Part shown: positions 43,010 to 52,934 of the stretch, in pieces
Position numbering within the stretch: the first letter of the stretch is position 1
Layout: every line of letters starts with the position of its first letter
Assembly: GCA_021613535.1 (NCBI GenBank)
Contig: CP075494.1
Location: 12,586,001 to 12,650,000 of the forward strand
Source of the DNA: Adineta vaga
Taxonomy: Eukaryota; Rotifera
Length of the DNA: 64,000 bases
Reading direction: 5' to 3'
Notes under the pieces: generated by a model
The model's database searches: none
The model's input: only the letters and a program-made list of their open reading frames with translations
Told to the model about the DNA's origin: nothing
Translations under genes and position numbers: made by a program

Positions 43010-44311
43010 TTAAAGTTTATGTAAATTCACTCCATCGTTTCTAGATACAACCAACATATTACCAAATAGATTAGCACGATAAGGTATAGCACTATATGGA
43101 ATGATTTTCTTCACTTTACCATCTTCTGTAATGTGCAATAGACGTCTCGTCTCAAAGTCCGAGACAAGCCATTCATGACATGTCAGTGCACAACATCGAA
43201 ATGCTATACTTTGAGTACATATAATATCAAGTTGACGTGACCAAATAAAATTCAATGTTTTTACATCACTCAATACAATACGTAACGTTTTCTTTGCTTC
43301 ATTCATAATCATTAAAGCTAGTTTACCATCATTATAAACAATACCACTAATGACTTCATTTTGAGCACATGTCACAGGATATTTCCATTCTTTAATAATT
43401 TTTATTGAAGGTAATAAACGAAATTCTACAATCGATGAAGTATATTCATTGGTCGATAGAAATAACGACGTATCCGAACATGTACACGATTGCCAATATC
43501 GTTCTTTCGATATTTTGACATTGTCCATTGACAATGTACTTTCATTAACAGTAAAGATTAGTTTACCACCAATAATAATAAATCGTTTCAATGTTGATGA
43601 CCAACACATATCATAGATAGCATCATGACACCATGGAATTTGTTTGATGATATTCATCTCTTGATCAAGTAAACTAAGATTAGGTTGTTGATGAATTAAT
43701 AAATATCGATCATTACTAGCTAATGATGCATAACTACCATCTGGCCGATCAATTGTTTTCCATACAGATCCAAGAGTATCTAAATCAATTTCATGGTCAA
43801 CTGTATCTTTCGTAAACACTAATGTATCATTGAGTAGACAAGGACGACTGATAATCATTGAATGTGTTTGTTCAATTTTATCAATATCTCTATTTAGTTG
43901 TCGAATAGTTAATGTTAATTGATCGATATCTCGACGTGTTGTTTCTTGTGCACTAATGAATTCAGTCATTTTTGATTGTATTTGACTAAGTTTTTCATGT
44001 TGTTCACTGTTTTTTTCATTCACAAATTGATCATATTCTTGACATTTTTGAACAAATAATCGATCAATTTTCTCATGACATTCTTCACGCCATTTTTGCA
44101 ATTTCTGTCGACATTTTTCAATGATTTGCTGAACATTCAGTGATTTAAGACGATCACCGAGTGTATTTATTTCATCAGTCAATGGATTTAATTGTGAAAT
44201 AAGTGAAGCATTATGTTCATTTAAATGTTGAAGACAAAGATTTTGTTGGCAACAATCACATAAACCACGAGCTATACGATTGCATTTGTGTGCAGCACAT
44301 TGATGAGGCAT
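43010..44311 (-). CDS. B-box-like zinc finger / coiled coil / beta-propeller protein, copy 2
   Basis: Single-exon gene of 433 residues, collinear over its whole length with the copy at 40546-41847. The zinc site reads CAAHKCNRIARGLCDCCQQN, then the same LCLQHLNEHNASLISQLNPL, a coiled coil (KLQKWREECHEKIDRLFVQK) and a propeller with matching repeats (NDRYLLIHQQPNLSLLDQEM, EVISGIVYNDGKLALMIMN). Substitutions are spread along the protein while length and Cys/His spacing are kept, so both copies appear to be under constraint. They share orientation and lie 1.16 kb apart: a local tandem duplication. The product is likely cytosolic; function unknown. Confidence 0.78.
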   Translation of the reverse strand: MPHQCAAHKCNRIARGLCDCCQQNLCLQHLNEHNASLISQLNPLTDEINTLGDRLKSLNVQQIIEKCRQKLQKWREECHEKIDRLFVQKCQEYDQFVNEKNSEQHEKLSQIQSKMTEFISAQETTRRDIDQLTLTIRQLNRDIDKIEQTHSMIISRPCLLNDTLVFTKDTVDHEIDLDTLGSVWKTIDRPDGSYASLASNDRYLLIHQQPNLSLLDQEMNIIKQIPWCHDAIYDMCWSSTLKRFIIIGGKLIFTVNESTLSMDNVKISKERYWQSCTCSDTSLFLSTNEYTSSIVEFRLLPSIKIIKEWKYPVTCAQNEVISGIVYNDGKLALMIMNEAKKTLRIVLSDVKTLNFIWSRQLDIICTQSIAFRCCALTCHEWLVSDFETRRLLHITEDGKVKKIIPYSAIPYRANLFGNMLVVSRNDGVNLHKL

Positions 44312-44853
44312 CTTTGAATATGTAGAAAGTTATTTTGTTTATTAGAAACCTCGTTAAAAAACAAGCACGACACGTTTCTTTTTGCTCAAGGTAACTCTCT
44401 TTATGTAGGAGGAAAATGACGAAAAATCGTTTCTTTTTTTATATATAAACTGATATAATTAGAACGATAGTCTACTTTAAAAATCGAACTATCACGAACA
44501 ACATGGTAATCAACGCAATGATTGAGAATATTTATTACTCAAATGTTATCCCGAAGCCTGATGATAAATTCATTCATTCATTTATTCATTCATTCATTCA
44601 TTCATTCATTCGAAGAAAAAACCGATACACTTATTGAATATTAGTTATTCGCTACACATACGATTGATTGCTGATTTATGAACGACAAGCGGAACCGTGT
44701 ATGATAATAGTTGTTATCAACTAAATATCGGTGAGAAATTCGTTTCAAGGTAATTGTTACCAACTCATTCGAAGTAATAGGTTTGTTCTGTACAGTTTCA
44801 ATAGCATTTTATTAAAGAACATGAAATATCTGACATAGAAAAATGTCTTCTAT
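44312..44853. other. intergenic with CATT repeat
   Basis: Holds a (CATT)n microsatellite at about 44570-44611. No gene recognised. Confidence 0.5.
44570..44611. repeat. (CATT)n microsatellite
   Basis: About ten tetranucleotide units with one TATT interruption. Confidence 0.8.
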
Positions 44854-46629
44854 TTACGATGAATTCATTTGTTGTTCAAGTAATAAACGTGCCATTTGTG
44901 CAAATGTTGGTGCTGCGATCACTGCTGATTCATCCAATTCTCCATTCACTGGTGGCTAAAATTAATTTTTAATAATTATTCACATGAAGAAAAAAACAAT
45001 TGTAACTTCAAAAATCTTACCATTGGCACAAATTTAATTGAATCCTGATAACATGTTGGTTTTTGCATTGAACCATTTCTTGATGCAAGAGTATGTGCAA
45101 CAACTTCTTCATGTGTATCATTTGTAAAAGTCTATTGAAAAACAAATAAGTAATCACATTGTTCATTGGAAGAAAGTTTTAAACTTACACTAAATGGAAT
45201 AGAAATACTTGATCCATCATGAACATCATCAATATCAATTTTAGCAAGAATAATATTCGTAATAGGACCTGCAAATAAATAAGAAAAGATTAACGATTCA
45301 ATGCAAATATCTTTTCATACTTGAACATGATTTTTTGAAACGAATTTGTCCTGATGATAAATCCCACATGGCACAATCTTTATCCAAACTACCTGAATAT
45401 AGAATTTGTTCATCAGCACTCAATCGAAGTGATATCACTGATCCTCTGAAAAAGAAAGAAGTGAATTCATTAACTTCATAGTGTTTGTTTACTGATGATG
45501 AACCAATTGTTTAGAATTATTATTATCAATGGTTATTGTTGGATTCTGATGTTGAAAATTTCCAAACTACGAGAAAAGAATTATTTTCTCAACATTTAAA
45601 AGTAAAATATCGTATTCGTCGATTTACTTGTGTTGTTAACGTTCGTAAAGGAACAACATAGATTACACCTGTATCAGTTCCACAATAGATTGTTGTTGAA
45701 AATGATGATGCACAAATCGAATGAATTTCATTGGGAAATAAAAATGTGCATAAACATTTTCCTGTTACAATATCCCATAACTAAAAGTTCAATAGTCGAA
45801 CGAAAAAGACCTTTCATAAAGTAAGAAGGAAACATACGCGAACACTAAGATCACTGGAAGCAGTTAAAATCAAATGAAATTTACCAATCGATGTTTGACA
45901 TACATCATGAATAGGACCTGTATGACCTTGAAAGGATTTTGTTGGTGATATATCAATATTTCGATCGAGATTGATTCTATGAAGAAACCAAAATAAGATA
46001 CATAAATAGAAATTGAAATGGAAGAATTTACTCTTCAATATTCCATCGATGAATAAGATTATCTTCTCCCGTTGATATTAAGCAATCCTGATCTTCATCA
46101 TATAATAAGTAATTAATTGTTCGAATATGAGCAGACAATGTTATCAAATGTTGTCCATTATCAAGCTATAGGTAATATTAAAAAGTAGCAAACACAAGAA
46201 AAATAGAGATGATTTGATAGTTTACTTTATAGAGAAATATTTTATTTCCAACTGCACAAGCCAATACTGTTGAATCTCTGACAAAAGTCATGCAAGTAAC
46301 TGGTCCTGCAACTGTCATCTTTTTATAATCACGATTCTACCAAAAAATAAAACATTGAACTAATAGAAGATTTAAGATTAATAAAGAAAATTTACTCGAC
46401 TATTTAGATTCCAAATATAGATCGATGGTCGATCAATCGCCGCAGCATAAATATGATCTCGAGAACATAGAAGACCATGAGAAACAACAGGTGCATCACA
46501 TTTAAATGTAAGAAGAACATTGCCATTTAATCCATTAAAACCACTGATTGTCCATGGATGAGCTTGTTGTGTAGTTATTAGAACAGTAGGTTGATATTGA
46601 GGCATATTTGTTGTCTTTGAAGAGTGCAT
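44854..46629 (-). CDS. WDR18: WD40 protein WDR18 (Ipi3), ribosome-biogenesis factor
   Basis: Ten exons: 46396..46629, 46226..46336, 46032..46165, 45838..45976, 45628..45780, 45493..45566, 45321..45445, 45189..45268, 45021..45131 and 44854..44955; 1263 bp, 420 residues, all in frame. WDR18/Ipi3 belongs to the Rix1/PELP1-TEX10-WDR18 complex, which matures pre-60S particles in the nucleolus. Diagnostic segments are AGPVTCMTFVRDSTVLACAV, STGEDNLIHRWNIEE, LTASSDLSVRLWDIVTGKCL, YCGTDTGVIYVVPL, SGSLDKDCAMWDLSSGQI and the family-typical SPITNIILAK after the propeller. The C-terminal helix FAQMARLLLEQQ is shorter than the vertebrate coiled coil. The first ATG is used; a second at 46605 is possible. 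Several introns are only about 50 bp. Confidence 0.85.
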
Positions 46630-46961
46630 GATTGGAATTTATGTTACGATTAAGTGAAATGTTTGAAATTGAATCGAATCGAAGATGAAGAAAAAAACGA
46701 ATCTATATTCTATTCGAAGAAAGATAAACTTATTGGTTAATATCACAGATGTCACTGTGAATAAAAGAGATAATTTTCAATTTTTATTTCAAGAATTATT
46801 TTGACATCCAAATTTGAATTTACCCTAAGACTCAATTAATATAAAAGTATTAATATGCCTAACAAGTGAATAAAATCAAGTCGTTACATACAATATTGTT
46901 AGGTTTATGAAATATATTTTGAGAAAAGTTTTATTAGTGTATAGTATATTAGAAGAATAAA
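46630..46961. other. intergenic
   Basis: Promoter side of WDR18 and 3' flank of the glucanase gene. No other feature recognised. Confidence 0.5.
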
Positions 46962-48656
46962 TTATGGACTTGAGAAAGTATGCATATTAGCAAATGCATT
47001 AAAATTATTGCCACTATTTTGTTGAGGAGCATTCTTGCCTTCCGACCACCATGTTTTGCCATCGGGACCAACCATTGAAATAGTAACATAACCTGGATTA
47101 CTTGGATAAGGGATGCATTCAGTCTGTTCAAGTTGAGTAATTCTATAGCTGGATTTTGAACCATTTAAATCGACTAAAACCGTATAAAATCCTCCATTTG
47201 GTTTAGTACTTTTGATGATAGAATGAATGGCAACACAATCTTGTGCATCATTACGATATTGAGGCGCATCACCATTAACATTATTCTTCGGATGAATACG
47301 ATACCACCAATAAAATTGATCTCTAGTTACAGTAGGTCGAGCATTATTCTTATACCATTGAATATAATGTTTTGATAATTCTAACCAAGCATCATGATGC
47401 ATTGCTTGTGGTGTATTAATCATATCACTGATACCACCCATATCTGTAGGTAAATCACTACTAATTGAACATACATAAGAAGCTTCGGAATAATCATTCC
47501 ATGTAATAATTTGAACAAAATCTGGTTGTAACGATACAATTTGTTGCCATCGTTCGGGAAGAAGTCTTTCAGAACCATAAATCCAATTTTTATTCCAACC
47601 TGATCCCCAAACACGAGTATAAAACCATGGAGCAAGTGGAGCCATATATGTTTTACCAGTTGCTTTAGCACTAGCAAGTAGGTTTCTATCGCCAGTAGTG
47701 TCGAAATGAGCACCTGGCCCAGAATTACCAGCAGGCCATGCATTCCAAGTAAAGATACAATCAGCAACCGGATGTGACTGTAATAGATTAGCTGTAGAAT
47801 AGTTTGGCCAACTAGGACAAAAATATGGATTCAATCCACTAGCCGCTTTCCAACCTGACCAGAACATATCTTGATGTTCACCAGCAAATGTTGAGTATAG
47901 AGGTCGACCATTTACACGGAAATAATTAGGATGACTAGCAGCAAAATGAAAACGTGCAAGTACACCATTATTGAAAGTAAGAGAAGACATATCAAATGAA
48001 ATAAACATTGAGAAATCCCCATTATTCTTGGCTGCAGCAAGAGCTTTAGCTACACGATCTGGTTGCCAATCATCAATACCAACATTGAGTGCAAATCCAT
48101 CAATACCAGCTGCTTTTGCTCGTTTAATTTGACCATCAAAGAAGTTTTGATCAGATGGATAAGCAAAGCCGACCATATAGTGAGCAAATACTTTCTTACT
48201 AGATCCAGATGATGGACCAGGTGATGAAGTACTAGTAGGATTTGTTGGAGAATTGATGACTTCAGCCGTGAGAGGATAAGCAAATGAACCAACGATTTTA
48301 AGACGAATAGAACCAGTAGATGTAGAAAATTTACAATCTGGTCCTCCTCTTCCATCACATCCCCATTGTACATCCCACGTATTTCCAACAGTGACTTTCC
48401 AATAGTATAATTTATTTGGTTGAAGTCCATGAATATCAACAGCATATTCGCATGATTGAACATTAGTATCATGCATAAGACCTTTCGGTTCAGTTGGATT
48501 CCAATTTGAACTGGATCCCGCATCGACAGCCCAATCACCAACAGCACGATAAGGTTGATCGGCCCATCCACAATTCGGATCATTGTATCTAGCTGAGACG
48601 ATGACAATGCAGTATAGCAATGTGAACACTAGCAATAAAATTCTAGTGTTGTTCAT
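46962..48656 (-). CDS. secreted alpha-1,3-glucanase (mutanase, GH71)
   Basis: Single coding exon of 564 residues. A signal peptide (MNNTRILLLVFTLLYCIVIV) is followed by a Cys-containing beta-rich module (about 25-140: CGWADQPYRAVGDW, LQPNKLYYWKVTVG, GGPDCKFSTSTGSIRLKIVG) and a Pro/Ser/Thr linker. The GH71 domain then begins KKVFAHYMVGFAYPSDQNFF and shows the family signatures DGFALNVGIDDWQ, MFISFDMSSL, DCIFTWNAWP, and QIITWNDYSEASY, which carries the likely catalytic acid. A C-terminal beta domain follows. GH71 enzymes cut alpha-1,3-glucan, a fungal cell-wall polymer, and are known mainly from fungi. In a rotifer the gene is probably of fungal origin and could serve digestion of fungi or yeast. 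A TTTTACAG acceptor abuts the ATG, so a non-coding leader exon or spliced leader is likely. Confidence 0.9.
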   Translation of the reverse strand: MNNTRILLLVFTLLYCIVIVSARYNDPNCGWADQPYRAVGDWAVDAGSSSNWNPTEPKGLMHDTNVQSCEYAVDIHGLQPNKLYYWKVTVGNTWDVQWGCDGRGGPDCKFSTSTGSIRLKIVGSFAYPLTAEVINSPTNPTSTSSPGPSSGSSKKVFAHYMVGFAYPSDQNFFDGQIKRAKAAGIDGFALNVGIDDWQPDRVAKALAAAKNNGDFSMFISFDMSSLTFNNGVLARFHFAASHPNYFRVNGRPLYSTFAGEHQDMFWSGWKAASGLNPYFCPSWPNYSTANLLQSHPVADCIFTWNAWPAGNSGPGAHFDTTGDRNLLASAKATGKTYMAPLAPWFYTRVWGSGWNKNWIYGSERLLPERWQQIVSLQPDFVQIITWNDYSEASYVCSISSDLPTDMGGISDMINTPQAMHHDAWLELSKHYIQWYKNNARPTVTRDQFYWWYRIHPKNNVNGDAPQYRNDAQDCVAIHSIIKSTKPNGGFYTVLVDLNGSKSSYRITQLEQTECIPYPSNPGYVTISMVGPDGKTWWSEGKNAPQQNSGNNFNAFANMHTFSSP

Positions 48657-49369
48657 CTGTAAAAAATATTTCAAAACACTTAATATATGAAATTTACAAA
48701 TATTTCAAAATGAATATTCAATTTACCTCGATGAATTCTTCTTTCAAATTAGCGACGTTGCTATATGAGCTGTTTAAATTTCTATCTAAAACGTCTACTT
48801 GTTTCTATACGTGTATATATACACTATCTAAACCTACTTTATGTCAATAAGTTGATAATCGATACCAGGTGCTTTTTGTTATTAGACTCGTTATTCCGAT
48901 ATTTTTTTTTTCAATAATTAGTAATAAGATACTCTTTGTACTTTCATACTTAAATCTTTCGCAGTGCAGATAAAGTCATTATCCTTTTCAAGTATATATT
49001 TTTCTTTTCGAATACTACGTAATTTTAATTCTTTACTCTCGATTCGAACAGAATCGCTTTTGATGTAAAAGTCAATTTGTTCCAGAGTGCAATTAAATTA
49101 TCTTACGATCAAGAGTTGAATAAAACTTTCTTTTGTTCAGATTCTTGAGAAAAATTATGAAATGATAAAAATATTTATCCATCAGCTCGAACACCGACAG
49201 ATGTCACAAACTGATTTCTGTATAGTAATTGTTCTTCAAAGATTGGTTATATAATTTCTCCAATGATCGAACTACGATAGGATATACATATGTAATGTAG
49301 GAAGGAACGAACCGATCACTGATCGACTACTTTTTCTGGTTCGTTGTTAATTTCTTGATCATTATTCGA
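48657..49369. other. divergent intergenic region GH71 / DNAJA3
   Basis: 713-bp spacer. The acceptor TTTTACAG at 48657-48664 (minus) abuts the glucanase ATG. No gene recognised. Confidence 0.5.
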
Positions 49370-51277
49370 ATGTTAGTGTGTTCAAATTGTGTTATTCGTT
49401 TAACTCCATTAGTATGCAAATATCTAGCCACATCTTCTCTGTCCACAGTAGCATCGAAATCTTGGCTATCATACAATAATGTCTCTGGAAATTTGTTTCG
49501 AACAAATCTATTGAACTCTTCACAATCAAAATCTATATCTGGTAAAATCAAATCCTCATATTGATCTTAATAATCTTATTTTATATCTCTAGTTTTTTCT
49601 CTATCACAATCACGTTCATTTCATACATCAAATAAACGAGATAAAAAAGATTATTATGATGTATTAGGTATACCTAAAACAGCCAACGCAAAAGATATAA
49701 AAAAAGCGTATTATACCGTATGTATCATTTGTCTTTCATGAGATTAATATAAGTATGTATGTTTGTTATTTAGTTAGCTAAACAATATCATCCAGATACG
49801 ACAGATAAGAAAGATGCTGCCACAGCAAAAAAATTTCAAGAAGTTTCAGAAGCTTATGAAGTATTAAGTGATGAAACTAAACGAAAAACGTATGATACAT
49901 ATGGAATGGGTGGTGATCCATTTACTTCAGGTCAAAGTTCATATCCCGGTGCAGGTACTCGTTCTGGCAGAGGAGGTCCAGGCGGTTTTCAAGGTTATGA
50001 ATCTTATCAATCTCAGGTTGATCCAGAAGAATTATTTCGAAAAATTTTTGGTGATGCATTTAATCGAGGAGGTTTTGGTAATCATGAATGGACGAATGAT
50101 GGACAAGAGAGTCAATTTGGAAAACAGGGCATTACTCAAGTAATTCTTTCGAATCAAAATTTCGACTCTATTAACTTCATCTCTTCTAGTTATCGCTTGA
50201 TTTAACATTTCAAGAAGCTGTTCGTGGCTGTAATAAAGATGTTAATGTTCGTATTATGGATACATGTCCAACTTGCAAGGGCACTCGTTGTGCAGCTGGT
50301 AGTCAACCGCAAAAATGTCGAACATGTAATGGAACAGGAATGGAAACGATTGAAACGGGTCCATTCTTTATGCGTGCAACTTGTAGAACGTGTCACGGTC
50401 GACGAGAAACTATTTCAAAACCATGTTATGAATGTTCTGGAAAAGGCAAAACAACACAGAAAAAATCCGTCAAAATACCAATACCAGCTGGTGAGTAACA
50501 TGAAAAATTTCTCTTGTGAAAACAAAAAATGAAGATTTTGAATCATTTTAGGTGTCGAAGATGGACAGACTATGAGAGTTAATTTGGGTTCATCAGAAGT
50601 TTTTGTTACATTTCGAGTTAAATCAAGTGAAAAATTTCGAAGAGATAAAGAAGATATTCATAGTGAAATAAATGTTTCCTTTGCTCAAGCGATACTTGGA
50701 GGTGCAATTAAAGTACCAGGAATCCATGAAGATCATGTTTTACAAGTAAGATCATTTTCTTCAATGCTTCTTTTCTACTCTGTTTTTGTAGATTCCATCT
50801 GGTACACAATCTCATCAACGCTTTCGTTTAATTGGCAAAGGTATTAAACGTTTACAAAGTCCAGGAACTGGTGATCATTATGTTCATGTCAAAATCAAAG
50901 TGCCTTCGTATGTGTGATGAAATATTTTAGTTTTATATTGTTCTTTATTTTCTATAGACGATTAACAGCTGAACAAAAAGCATTGATATTATCCTATGCT
51001 GAATTAGATAAAGATACTGAAGGAACAATCAATGGATTAACACAAACAAAATCAGGTATAATAAAATTTTGAAAGTAATAGAAATCAACAATATGTTCCT
51101 TTCTTCGATATAGGAAATCGAGTTATAAATGAAGATGATTATCCACTATTGAAATCGATACGACAAGTGTTATCGAACTCACCGTTAGATAATAAAAAAG
51201 TAGCTGACACGGTTGATGAAAAAGAAACCGACACAAAACATAATACAAAAGCAAAAAAACAACAGAGCAACAATTAA
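49370..51277 (+). CDS. DNAJA3: mitochondrial DnaJ/Hsp40 co-chaperone DNAJA3 (Tid1)
   Basis: Eight exons: 49370..49541, 49593..49717, 49774..50139, 50190..50490, 50552..50745, 50792..50907, 50958..51055 and 51114..51277; 1536 bp, 511 residues. It stimulates mitochondrial Hsp70 and binds unfolded proteins in the matrix. An N-terminal presequence rich in Arg, Ser and Leu (about 1-75) precedes the J domain ([20 protein letters not shown], with HPD in [12 protein letters not shown]), a Gly/Phe-rich linker, and a zinc-finger region with four CxxCxGxG repeats ([33 protein letters not shown]). The client-binding C-terminal domains include [19 protein letters not shown] and [14 protein letters not shown]. 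The C-terminus is Lys/Asp-rich. The J domain crosses an intron after KKAYYT. AATAAA is near 51414. Confidence 0.94.
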
Positions 51278-51568
51278 TTTTCGTGTAATGCCAGATCAAA
51301 TTTGTTTTTTTTTCTTTGTTTCTTTTTGTTAACTTTATAGAATGTTTAGGAAAACAGTAATAAACATAAATCTGGCAATTATGTGTGACGATCGTATATA
51401 AACACATATGATTGAATAAAAGGATTTAGCAGCAATGAACATTCTTTTACATTTCATATCAAGATAGATGATTCAGGCGTTCTGTCTATTCAACTGAAAG
51501 CACAAGTATATGAAAATGAATTCGTTCGAATTCTCATTCATTTAATTCAAAAATCAATATTTAGCAAT

Positions 51569-52204
51569 TTAACATTGAGCTTGAAGTACGTTTTGAGGAA
51601 ATTGTCCCATATAGTTTCCTGGTGGTGAATAATTAGCAACAATAATAGCCTTACGACCATTGTTAGCATAAGCAATACCAACACCGAGTTGTTTCGAATT
51701 TTTCCAAACAACTTGTGTGAAATGACCAACTTTAGCTGAAAATCCTGGTAGATTGTAATTATAATCTTTGATTTCATCGTACCATGATTGTGTTGCTTTG
51801 CTTCCTAGGAGAAAATGAATGGGAAATTATTTATATTAGAAAATAGAAAAACAAAGTTTACTGACCAGGTACTAAACCAACGATTGATGCTGAACTACTC
51901 ATCATATAAAGATTTTCACCATGACCGTTGTTTGAATGTTGAAAGTTATTTTCAGCAGCAAGTTTGTCAGCATAGGCTTGAGCAGTTTGACTCAATTTAG
52001 TATCGAGTACAAGACCAGCAACGCAATGACGAGCTCGAAGAATGTTATGTTGTTTCAAGGTTTCTTCTTGAAATTTAATTTGAGCTGGTGTAAAAGCATT
52101 TACTGAAGAAAAAAAACTCAAAGGTGACTGAAACATATCTAGCTCGTATTTTTACCTGATACAACAGCAAGAACAACGCAAACTAATGTTGAAACTTGAA
52201 TCAT
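51569..52204 (-). CDS. secreted CAP/SCP-domain protein (CRISP/GAPR-1-like)
   Basis: Three exons: 52156..52204, 51866..52102 and 51569..51804; 522 bp, 173 residues. A signal peptide (MIQVSTLVCVVLAVVS) is encoded mainly by the first small exon. The CAP domain is complete: LKQHNILRARHCVAGLVLD, AQAYADKLAAENNFQHSN, GHGENLYMMSS, the CAP signature GHFTQVVWKNSKQLGVGIAY, and IVANYSPPGNYMGQFPQNV. His and Glu of the putative central cavity (RARH.., GENLY, GHFTQ) are present. It has few cysteines, so it is closer to the GAPR-1/PRY group than to venom-type CRISPs. CAP proteins bind sterols or fatty acids or act in immunity and reproduction; the role here is unknown. Confidence 0.88.
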
Positions 52205-52934
52205 GATTTTCTCAATGGACTATTAGAAATCAAATCAAGATAGAATGAATATTCAGTATGAGAATATAAAATGCTTACTGTCAGAATAATTTGAATTTCG
52301 CATGTTATTGTGTTTTTATATATTATCCCAACAGTGGGCGGATGAGATCTGATTTCCAATTATTAAGGATACAGTAAAGGTTTTAGACAAAATTAATTTC
52401 AAGTCAGGTTTTCAAATGCTTATTTAAAGCTTAATTTTATTCATATATGTAAGTAACAATGTTATTTGATATACTCGTTTTTGTATTATTCATTTCTTTC
52501 TTTCTTTCTTTCTTTAGAAAAACGAATGTCAGAATGATCATATATGTTCTTGAATGATTTATATATTTCAGATTTTAAAATTACAATTTTTTGAAGTTTT
52601 TTACTTTTATATTCCAATAAAACATCGAATATACTGGCAAAGAGTTGTATAGAGTGCATTTTGATCAATAGATACAAAATAATCAACAGCTGTTATGTTA
52701 TCCAATCAAAATAACTATCGATGCATTATTCTTTTCTTCGATATTCTCGTCTATTATGTTCACGTAAATCACTGCCTAGATAATTCTTTTTTCATGTATG
52801 AAACACTAAACAAAAACATAAACTTCGAACTAGTAAATGTAAATAAATTCGACTAGTTTCATCATAATTCCATCGTTCTCGATCGTGATCAGTTCATTGT
52901 AAGACATTTCAGTTTGTTTCTATTTCAATTTACA
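52205..52934. other. divergent intergenic region, 730 bp
   Basis: Spacer between the CAP gene and the NHL gene, with a (CTTT)n run at about 52494-52515. No gene recognised. Confidence 0.5.

Noticed and set aside
49327-49551. Minus-strand frame opposite DNAJA3 exon 1
   Set aside because: The plus-strand exon supplies a plausible mitochondrial presequence and joins in phase to the J-domain exons.
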